Of a DNA stretch of 10,831 nucleotides, positions 1 to 4,955 are shown one piece after another. Within the stretch, counting starts at the first letter, position 1. Every line of letters starts with the position of its first letter. The DNA comes from Gemmatimonas phototrophica (GTDB taxonomy: Bacteria > Gemmatimonadota > Gemmatimonadetes > Gemmatimonadales > Gemmatimonadaceae): NCBI GenBank assembly GCA_945870175.1, contig CAMBRJ010000054.1, forward strand, positions 1-10,831. Reading direction: 5' to 3'. The position numbers were made by a program, and so were the translations under genes. A model generated the notes under the pieces. The model was not told the origin of the DNA. It ran no database searches and saw only the letters and a list, made by a program, of their open reading frames with translations.

Positions 1-47
1 ACGGTACGGACTTGGACGCGCGTGAAGAGATTCTGGTACTCAAGCAT
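1..47 (-). CDS. pufM: Reaction-centre M subunit, N-terminal fragment (runs off left edge)
   Basis: Only the first 15 codons are inside the window, starting MLEYQNLFTRVQVRT, which matches the N-terminus of type-2 reaction-centre M subunits. The ATG ends at position 47. A TGAGGAG Shine-Dalgarno sequence lies 10 bases upstream (58-64) and overlaps the TGA stop of the chimeric gene before it, which suggests translational coupling. The visible codons, the 14-base spacer and the ribosome binding site are identical to those in front of the chimeric gene at 62-826. The window cannot show whether this is the complete pufM expected for a working reaction centre or another rearranged copy. A normal PufM has about 300-325 residues, and pufC often follows it. 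Confidence 0.8.
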   Translation of the reverse strand, partial: MLEYQNLFTRVQVRT

Positions 48-352
48 CAGGTCGATTCTCCTCAGCGCCAAATCGGAAGATTAAGCCACCAGCCCCACCA
101 CTCCGGCCAGCCCGACGACCAGAAGGGGCCTGAGATCACGATACAGATCGCGCTCCAAATCGCCGCGCCCATGGCTAAAAACAGACCGAGCCGATGAATG
201 CCAATCGCGCCGATCGAGTACCCCAGGAGATCGCGGAAGAACACATTTTCCGTTTCGCTCGTGCCCACCGGCGTTCCCTTCTTCGGATTCGTCACCGACA
301 GAATCAGTGACCCGTGCATCGCCAAGGCGAGGCAGTTCGTGAAGAAGAACGT
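1..352. repeat. Direct repeat copy A (pufL tail plus pufM head)
   Basis: Left copy of a tandem direct repeat with a period of 779 bases, matching 780-1131. It is cut by the window edge, so its full length is unknown. In this copy the PufL-type tail belongs to the chimeric gene and the pufM head belongs to the gene leaving the window. Aligned base by base, 341 of 352 positions agree. The 11 differences (110, 140, 176, 191, 200, 224, 239, 242, 248, 266, 296) all fall in the pufL tail and all at third codon positions. Identity stops abruptly after position 352, at a codon boundary, which marks the M/L fusion point. Confidence 0.93.
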
Positions 353-826
353 GGAGTACAGGAAGATGGCCGAGGCGAACGCCCACGGCAGATGCGTGCC
401 CATGTTCAACGCCGTGGCCCGACGGTACACGCGCAGCCACCAGAGCAGAATGCTGACCGTGAGGAAGAACCCGGCCATCAGATACCAGCCACCTTGCTGC
501 AGTGGCGGAACGTGCAACCCGTACTGCGGTGGCGGCGGTTCAAGGGCCAACCACGGCAGCTGTCGAATGAATTCGACCGGATCCCAGCCCACCGAGGCCC
601 ACATATTCAGGCCAATGATCTCGAAGGCGAGGAATCCGAAGAGCAGGGAGAACGTGCCCGCGGTGCCAAGATAGATCGGTCCGATCTGCGCATCGCCGAG
701 CTTACCGGCGAGATACGAGAAGGTCCCCGTGCCCACGCGTCCGCCCGGCGAATCCTCGATCGGGATACCCGCCTCGGGAACGGTACGGACTTGGACGCGC
801 GTGAAGAGATTCTGGTACTCAAGCAT
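62..826 (-). CDS. Chimeric reaction-centre protein: PufM N-terminal half fused to PufL C-terminal third
   Basis: Intact 254-codon frame. Residues 1-158 are PufM: the MLEYQNLF start, the GDAQIGPIYLG segment, helices A and B with LEPPPPQYGL between them, and the first half of helix C. Residues 159-254 are PufL: the second half of helix D from TFFFTNC, HG at 171-172, the TENVFFRDLLGYSIG loop, helix E with GIH at 209-211, and the NLPIWR end. The join lies exactly between codons 158 and 159. The ATG at 826 is chosen because it gives the PufM start and has TGAGGAG 10 bases upstream; a TTG at 850 is only an in-frame extension. The L part supplies two histidines equivalent to the iron ligands L190 and L230. 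The chromophore histidines of M helix D and L (L153 and L173 type) are missing, so it should not bind a special pair. It lies between pufL and a further pufM start. It could be expressed, a silent relic, or an assembly join. The frame and composition are certain; the function is unknown. Confidence 0.85.
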   Translation of the reverse strand: MLEYQNLFTRVQVRTVPEAGIPIEDSPGGRVGTGTFSYLAGKLGDAQIGPIYLGTAGTFSLLFGFLAFEIIGLNMWASVGWDPVEFIRQLPWLALEPPPPQYGLHVPPLQQGGWYLMAGFFLTVSILLWWLRVYRRATALNMGTHLPWAFASAIFLYSTFFFTNCLALAMHGSLILSVTNPKKGTPVGTSETENVFFRDLLGYSIGAIGIHRLGLFLAMGAAIWSAICIVISGPFWSSGWPEWWGWWLNLPIWR

Positions 827-1131
827 CAGGTCGATTCTCCTCAGCGCCAAATCGGAAGATTAAGCCACCAGCCCCACCACTCCGGCCACCCCGACGACCA
901 GAAGGGGCCTGAGATCACAATACAGATCGCGCTCCAAATCGCCGCGCCCATGGCCAAAAACAGACCGAGACGATGAATACCAATCGCGCCGATCGAGTAC
1001 CCAAGGAGATCGCGGAAAAAGACATTCTCCGTTTCGCTCGTGCCAACCGGCGTTCCCTTCTTCGGATTCGTCACGGACAGAATCAGTGACCCGTGCATCG
1101 CCAAGGCGAGGCAGTTCGTGAAGAAGAACGT
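780..1131. repeat. Direct repeat copy B (pufL tail plus pufM head)
   Basis: Right copy of the 779-base-period tandem repeat. It holds the last 96 codons of the complete pufL, the 14-base spacer and the first codons of the chimeric gene. No insertion sequence, terminal inverted repeat or integrase is visible at either end. This fits unequal recombination between pufM and pufL of two sister copies better than a mobile element. Comparison with 1-352 shows identity over the first 109 and last 56 bases, and 11 silent changes clustered in the 187 bases between. Confidence 0.93.
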
Positions 1132-1665
1132 CACGGCGATCATGTGCGCCGGATTGTAGTGGAAGTGCAGGTACTGATACCCGACGTTCGACACCCAGTC
1201 GAGATGGGAGAAGATGCCGTACGGGAAGCCGTGCCCCCAGGCGCCGAGCAGCACCGGCCGAATCACCACCAGGGTCACGTACGCGACGATGGCCGCGCCG
1301 AACGCAAAGGGGATGTGCATGCCCATGCCGAGCTTTCGGCTGATCTCGGCCTGACGGAGCGCCCAGCTGCCGAACGCGCCGACCGCGCACATCGTAATGA
1401 TCTGCCAGAGTCCGCCTTCGCGGAGCGGAGCGAAGCCCAGACCATACTTCAGGTCAGGCGGCGCTATAGAGATCTGCCAAAGGTTCCAAGTCGGACCCAT
1501 GGCTGCGCCCCAGACACAAAGCACCGTGCCAAGGACGATAAAGAAGATGGCCGAGACGCCGAAAAACCCTACGTAAAACGGACCGAACCAGAAATCGAAC
1601 AGATCTCCGCCGATCAGCGTTCCACCGCGTACACGGTACTTCTTCTCAAAACTGAGCATCGCCAT
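841..1665 (-). CDS. pufL: Photosynthetic reaction-centre L subunit
   Basis: Complete 274-residue L subunit, the usual family length. It is a five-helix inner-membrane protein that binds half of the special pair, an accessory bacteriochlorophyll, bacteriopheophytin and QB. It starts MAMLSFEKKYRVRGGTLIGG, as in other PufL. The frame is open to 1734, but that extension has no family similarity, and GGAG lies 9 bases before the ATG at 1665. An ATG two codons in is an alternative start. Visible ligands (chain numbering, one above Rhodobacter sphaeroides): His154 (accessory pigment), His174 (special pair), His191 and His231 (iron), Glu213 and Ser224 in the QB proton path. Two substitutions stand out: Gln105 where R. 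sphaeroides has Glu L104 near the active bacteriopheophytin, and Asn214 where it has Asp L213. The last 96 codons are duplicated in the chimeric gene downstream, 14 bases away. Confidence 0.97.
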   Translation of the reverse strand: MAMLSFEKKYRVRGGTLIGGDLFDFWFGPFYVGFFGVSAIFFIVLGTVLCVWGAAMGPTWNLWQISIAPPDLKYGLGFAPLREGGLWQIITMCAVGAFGSWALRQAEISRKLGMGMHIPFAFGAAIVAYVTLVVIRPVLLGAWGHGFPYGIFSHLDWVSNVGYQYLHFHYNPAHMIAVTFFFTNCLALAMHGSLILSVTNPKKGTPVGTSETENVFFRDLLGYSIGAIGIHRLGLFLAMGAAIWSAICIVISGPFWSSGWPEWWGWWLNLPIWR

Positions 1666-1709
1666 GGGCGATTTCTCCAAGCGAGCGTCGAGGGCTAAGA
1701 CTGGCGTCG

Positions 1710-1754
1710 GCCGGAGATGGCTTCGCACTGACACGTGCGAATCGCCACTCCGGC
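1710..1754 (-). promoter_or_regulatory. Intercistronic stem-loop between pufA and pufL
   Basis: The 105-base spacer between the second pufA and pufL holds a long imperfect hairpin. Arms 1710-1716 and 1748-1754 pair over 7 bases, 1719-1721 pairs with 1744-1746, and TTCGCAC (1722-1728) pairs with GTGCGAA (1735-1741) around a 6-base loop. Small internal mismatches lie at 1717-1718, 1742-1743 and 1747. There is no T-run. In Rhodobacter a hairpin at this place protects the pufBA part of the mRNA and keeps antenna transcripts in excess over pufLM. The same role is inferred here from position and structure. Confidence 0.75.
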
Positions 1755-1770
1755 GTGGACGCGCGAAGAG

Positions 1771-1986
1771 TTACCGGCCGGGCGGGAGCGGCGACATTTC
1801 TGCCGCCATCGCCGGAGACGAAGCTCCAACGGGTGCCTGCACGGCGGACAGCGTCCCGTTCTCAATCCACGAGTAACGCTGCGAACTGAGCAGGATGAAA
1901 TGAATGACGAACGCGAGTGCGCCTACAAAGCCGGCGACGGCAACCATCACTCGACGCGGGTCATACATCAGCCAAATACGATGCAT
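1771..1986 (-). CDS. pufA: Light-harvesting 1 alpha chain, canonical type (second of two)
   Basis: A 71-residue single-span antenna polypeptide with the classic LH1 alpha layout: MHRIW start, YDPRR before the membrane segment, a hydrophobic span (about residues 13-34), bacteriochlorophyll-ligand His29 in IHFILLS, and a Trp 11 residues after it in QRYSW. The C-terminal tail, rich in Ala, Pro and Ser (about residues 42-71), is longer than in many alpha chains. Translation is probably coupled to the gene before it: the TAA stop of that gene runs directly into GGAG, 5 bases before this ATG. It forms alpha/beta pairs with PufB around the reaction centre. Of the two alpha chains, this one looks more like standard LH1 alpha. 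Confidence 0.93.
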   Translation of the reverse strand: MHRIWLMYDPRRVMVAVAGFVGALAFVIHFILLSSQRYSWIENGTLSAVQAPVGASSPAMAAEMSPLPPGR

Positions 1987-1995
1987 GACGACTCC

Positions 1996-2166
1996 TTAAC
2001 GGGTGGCGGCAGGTGCGGCCGAATTCGCGTAAGTGGCCTTCAGTGACGAGGGCCAATTCAGCTGGCTAAACGCAAACAAGTGCATGAACAACACCGCGCC
2101 CGCGATGAACGAGCCGATGCCGCCCATAATCAGGTGTGGATCCAGCCCGATCCAAATGCGATACAT
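1996..2166 (-). CDS. pufA: Second LH alpha-type antenna chain (first of two alpha genes)
   Basis: A 56-codon gene between pufB and the canonical pufA. The product begins MYRIWIGLDPHLIMGG, has one hydrophobic span (about residues 12-34) with His29 in FMHLFAF, and ends the span with QLNW, the Trp 9 residues after the His. Start, DP motif and ligand His line up with the neighbouring alpha chain without a gap, so both are alpha paralogues. The region after DP (Gly-rich, no Arg pair) differs and loosely recalls LH2-type alpha chains. AGGAG lies 6 bases before the ATG. A plausible role is a distinct alpha chain for part of the core ring or for an outer antenna ring sharing the single PufB; that role is inferred. 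Confidence 0.88.
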   Translation of the reverse strand: MYRIWIGLDPHLIMGGIGSFIAGAVLFMHLFAFSQLNWPSSLKATYANSAAPAATR

Positions 2167-2210
2167 AGTGGTCTCCTAATACGCTGTTGAGAGGGAAGGT
2201 CCGGCGAAGC

Positions 2211-2354
2211 CTAGAACCAGGGACGCCACGACCACGCCAACAGGTGCGCCATCACGGCGCCCAGCACCCACACGCCCGTGCCCGCGATCCAGTACTTGTT
2301 GAAGCGGATCGCTTCTTCTTCCGTCATTCCGCCACTCTTCTCGTACATCGACAT
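2211..2354 (-). CDS. pufB: Light-harvesting 1 beta chain
   Basis: A 47-residue antenna beta polypeptide and the first gene of the puf operon. It has a polar N-terminus (MTEEEAIRFNKYW), one membrane span, His37 as the bacteriochlorophyll ligand in MAHLLAW, and the diagnostic WRPWF C-terminus. GGAGG lies 5 bases upstream of the ATG at 2354; an ATG two codons in is a weaker choice. The position 18 residues before the ligand His, usually a second His in LH1 beta, is Asn19 here. It is the only beta gene in the window although two alpha genes follow, so it may pair with both, or another beta gene lies elsewhere. Confidence 0.95.
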   Translation of the reverse strand: MSMYEKSGGMTEEEAIRFNKYWIAGTGVWVLGAVMAHLLAWSWRPWF

Positions 2355-2537
2355 CGAATCCTCCGAGTGTTTTCGAGCTGCCGCGCTCGTCCCGCGCGGC
2401 TGGGGAGTCGTCCCCCGGGTGGGAGACGGCAGGAACCTCTTGAAGACGGGTGTAAACTGTGCCTGACACTGAGCAGCGTCAAGGAAAACTTACACCAATC
2501 CGCGATTTTCTCTGAAGCGACTCCGCAATGGCCTCCC
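2355..2537. promoter_or_regulatory. Divergent promoter region between pufB and bchO
   Basis: Non-coding spacer that must carry the puf promoter leftward and the bchO promoter rightward. Visible are a TTGACG element (minus, 2482-2477) with a poor -10 candidate 17 bases on, CTGACA on the plus strand at 2463-2468, and widely spaced GTGTAA (2450-2455) and TTACAC (2490-2495) that are inverted copies. None is a convincing full sigma-70 promoter. The open frame running through this spacer into bchO lacks family similarity before position 2538 and is not treated as coding. Confidence 0.6.
2451..2468. promoter_or_regulatory. CrtJ/PpsR-like operator upstream of puf and bchO
   Basis: TGT at 2451-2453 and ACA at 2466-2468 are separated by exactly 12 bases, the TGT-N12-ACA pattern recognised by the CrtJ/PpsR redox- and light-responsive repressors of photosynthesis genes. 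It overlaps the candidate leftward -10 region for pufB. A weaker half-match (CGT-N12-ACA) lies at 2477-2494, and CrtJ/PpsR commonly binds paired sites. No repressor gene is in the window. Confidence 0.5.
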
Positions 2538-3419
2538 ATGACAGCGAATTCGGCCTCCTCTCCTCTCGATCGCCTGCCCGACGCGTGGCCCGATCGAGGC
2601 TGCTCGTCGTTCCACACGGTCGGTGCCATCCGCTGGCACGTGCAGCAACAAGGGGACGGGCCGACCCTCCTCCTGCTCCATGGCACCGGCGGATCCACCC
2701 ACTCCTGGGCGGCGTGTACCGCCTCGTTGGCACGCCGGTACCGTGTGGTCGCCATCGATCTCCCGGGGCACGGATTTACGCAGGCCGCGGATCGCGCCGC
2801 CGGCGCGCCGCTGCCGTTCGGCTTGGCGGAGATGGCCACGGCGGTGGCCGCGCTGCTCCGGCATCTCGATGCGCTCCCCCGGTTCGCCGTCGGACACTCG
2901 GCCGGCATGCCCGTGCTGATGCAACTCGCCCTCCAGCGGGACATCGCGCCTCAGCATCTGCTCGGCGTCTGTCCGGCGCTTGTGGCCCCGCCCGCCTGGT
3001 ATGTCCAACTCGTCGCACCGGTGCTCGCGGCCGTCGTGGAGTCGGACGCGGTGGCCGCTGGCGGTGCCTGGGTCGCGCAGCGCACGCCGCTCGTCCGCCT
3101 GATGCTCGAGAGCGCGGGATCCTCCCTCACGGCGGCCCAATTCGCTCGCTACGAGTGGCTCTGTCGGCAGCCTGACCATGTCCACGCCGCGCTGTCCATG
3201 ATGTCCCGCTGGGATCTCCCCGCGTTGATGCGGGACGCGGCCGCCCTGCGCACGCCGCTCACGCTGCTCGCGGGGCGTGGCGATCGATGGGTGCCGTTGC
3301 CCGCGCTGCGGCGTGCCGCCGCCAGGCTGCCTACGGCGACCCTGGTCGACGTGCCGGGCGGCCATCTCCTCCCCGAGGAGCGTCCCGACGAGGTGCTGGC
3401 CCGGATCGAGGGGCCGTAA
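2538..3419 (+). CDS. bchO: BchO, Mg-chelatase-associated alpha/beta hydrolase
   Basis: A 293-residue alpha/beta-hydrolase-fold protein of the BchO type, a small family found in photosynthesis clusters and thought to assist Mg insertion; its substrate is not settled. Visible are the oxyanion HG at residues 48-49 (LLLLHGTGG), DLPGHG at 74-79, nucleophile Ser121 in GHSAG, acid Asp249 in AGRGDRWVP and His276 in VPGGHLLP. The ATG at 2538 is chosen because similarity begins soon after it and the length fits the family; there is no clear Shine-Dalgarno. The gene is alone on the plus strand, convergent with bchZ and divergent from pufB, so it splits the usual bchZ-puf continuity. Family membership is supported by context and catalytic motifs together; a general hydrolase cannot be fully excluded. 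Confidence 0.87.
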   Translation: MTANSASSPLDRLPDAWPDRGCSSFHTVGAIRWHVQQQGDGPTLLLLHGTGGSTHSWAACTASLARRYRVVAIDLPGHGFTQAADRAAGAPLPFGLAEMATAVAALLRHLDALPRFAVGHSAGMPVLMQLALQRDIAPQHLLGVCPALVAPPAWYVQLVAPVLAAVVESDAVAAGGAWVAQRTPLVRLMLESAGSSLTAAQFARYEWLCRQPDHVHAALSMMSRWDLPALMRDAAALRTPLTLLAGRGDRWVPLPALRRAAARLPTATLVDVPGGHLLPEERPDEVLARIEGP

Positions 3420-3461
3420 CGCGCAACGCCACCGGAGACGTGATCCGGTGGCGTTGCGCGT
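3419..3461. terminator. Bidirectional hairpin between convergent bchO and bchZ
   Basis: A perfect 18-base inverted repeat (arms 3419-3436 and 3444-3461, 7-base loop) begins at the last base of the bchO stop codon and ends 39 bases before the bchZ stop. It is GC-rich with no T-run on either strand. It can act from either direction and probably protects both 3' ends or stops read-through between the convergent genes. Confidence 0.8.
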
Positions 3462-3500
3462 GGCGGTGACGGGCCGCGCGGTCGGGCGTGTGCGATGCCG

Positions 3501-4955
3501 TTACGCCGTGGCGCCGGCCAGTCCACGTCGCGAGGCCAGCACGTGGTCGCGGGTGACCGTGTCGTCGCCGAGTTCGCGGGCGTCCCTTTCCGACAGATCG
3601 CGCAGGCGCTTGGCGGCGCTGATGCGGATCAGGATGGGGTACGTCTCCACGATTTCATCAAACGCGCTCTTGGCTTCGTCATCCCACGGCAGTTCCTTGT
3701 GCATGCGCGCGGGGGTGGCGTCGATCTTGTCCATCTCGGTGCCCAACGGCAGGATGTGAAAGAGCGCATCGAACAGTTGGTTGCACACTTCCTGAATCAA
3801 GTACGTCGCCCCGGAGTACCCCATGAACGGCGTGCCCAGATGGCGTCGGATGATCGCACCGGGGAACGACGCCGGGATATACATCGATCGCGCGCCGGTT
3901 TCCGCCAGATACATGCGCTCGTTGTAGCTGCCAAACATCATGAGTGGTGGTGTGGTGCGGATCGCTTCGCGGACGGCCTGATTGTCGGGCTTCACGCCCG
4001 GACGACGGGAGAAGGCAAACGTACACGGCAGCCCCATCTCCGTCTCCAGGAAATGGCGCACACCGCGGGCGTACGTTTCATTGGCCACGATCGCGAAGCT
4101 GGCGGTGCCGAAAAAGTCCTGCGTGACGCTGCGCCAGAGATCCCACAACGGCTTGATCGTCGTGTGCTTCTCTTTCTCGATGAACGGCTCGGGGTCAAGC
4201 CCCAGCATCTCGCCCAGGGTGCGCAGAAACTTGGTCGTGCTGTGCAGGCCGATCGGCGCCTGCAAATACGGACGCTCCAGCGCTTCGCACAGCATGCGGC
4301 CGAACTCGCGATACATGCAGACGTTCACATCGGCATCGACCAGGCGCGGTACTTGTTCCAGGTGGCTGCCCATCGGGAATACCATGTTCACTTCGGCGCC
4401 GATGCCTTCCACCAACCGACGGATCTCCGCGAGATCGCTGGCCGAATTGAAGTAGCCGTAAATGGTGCCCACGATATTCACGCGCGGCTTGTCGCCTTCC
4501 TGCTTCTCGCGACGCTTCGGCGCGATGCCTTTCTTGAGACCGTACTCGGTCCACAGCCAGTACAGCGCCCGTTCGGCCGCCTGCCACTGATCTTCATCAA
4601 TGGTGCGCGGCAAGAAGCGCTGGATGTTCGTGCCTTCCGGCGTGACGCCACCGCCGATCATTTCGGCGATCGACCCCGTCACGACCACCGCAGGGAGTTC
4701 GGGGTCGAGCGTCTTGTGCGCGCGGCGCATGGCGCCTTCGGTGCCATTCCGTCCGAGTTCGTCTTCGCCGAGTCCCGTGACGACGATCGGTAACTCGTGC
4801 GGCGGCAGCGCGTCGGTGTAGTGCAGCACCGACGTGACCGGCAGGTTTTCGCACCCCACCGGTCCGTCGATGACGACCTGCAGGCCTTTGATCGCGGTGA
4901 ACACGTACACCGCGCCCCAATAGCCACCAGCGCGATCATGATCGAGCACCAGCAT
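3501..4955 (-). CDS. bchZ: Chlorophyllide a reductase subunit Z
   Basis: A 484-residue NifK/BchB-like subunit of chlorophyllide a oxidoreductase, which reduces the C7-C8 bond of ring B of chlorophyllide a on the way to bacteriochlorophyll a. It opens MLVLDHDRAGGYWG. Cys35 in GPVGCENLP is the expected BchZ ligand to the 4Fe-4S cluster bridged with BchY. The C-terminal helical tail (LPWDDEAKSAFDEIVE and after, about residues 424-465) is typical of BchB and BchZ. The start overlaps the bchY stop by one base (TGATG), indicating coupled translation and equal subunit supply. It is the last gene of the bchCXYZ unit and faces a strong hairpin. Length is normal and there is no disruption. Confidence 0.97.
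   Translation of the reverse strand: MLVLDHDRAGGYWGAVYVFTAIKGLQVVIDGPVGCENLPVTSVLHYTDALPPHELPIVVTGLGEDELGRNGTEGAMRRAHKTLDPELPAVVVTGSIAEMIGGGVTPEGTNIQRFLPRTIDEDQWQAAERALYWLWTEYGLKKGIAPKRREKQEGDKPRVNIVGTIYGYFNSASDLAEIRRLVEGIGAEVNMVFPMGSHLEQVPRLVDADVNVCMYREFGRMLCEALERPYLQAPIGLHSTTKFLRTLGEMLGLDPEPFIEKEKHTTIKPLWDLWRSVTQDFFGTASFAIVANETYARGVRHFLETEMGLPCTFAFSRRPGVKPDNQAVREAIRTTPPLMMFGSYNERMYLAETGARSMYIPASFPGAIIRRHLGTPFMGYSGATYLIQEVCNQLFDALFHILPLGTEMDKIDATPARMHKELPWDDEAKSAFDEIVETYPILIRISAAKRLRDLSERDARELGDDTVTRDHVLASRRGLAGATA

Noticed and set aside
62..826. Calling the M/L hybrid a simple pseudogene
   Set aside because: There is no stop or frameshift, the start and ribosome binding site are intact, and the L part carries only silent changes. 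It is kept as a coding frame of unknown function.
314..976. Plus-strand open frame across the M/L hybrid and the repeat
   Set aside because: It lies antisense to reaction-centre genes, is Arg- and Glu-rich and has no membrane or other recognisable pattern.
1..1131. Mobile element as the cause of the duplication
   Set aside because: No transposase, terminal inverted repeats or target-site duplications are seen at the edges. The repeat consists only of puf coding sequence.
1666..1734. Upstream extension of pufL by 23 codons
   Set aside because: Family PufL starts at MA-LSFE, and the extension overlaps the intercistronic hairpin.
2187..2537. N-terminal extension of bchO across the spacer and pufB
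   Set aside because: It would overlap pufB and the promoter region, and it has no BchO similarity before the ATG at 2538.
3495..4793. Long plus-strand open frame of 432 codons opposite bchZ
   Set aside because: It lies wholly antisense to a well-supported BchZ, is rich in Arg, His and Ala as expected of a GC-rich shadow, and has no recognisable motifs.
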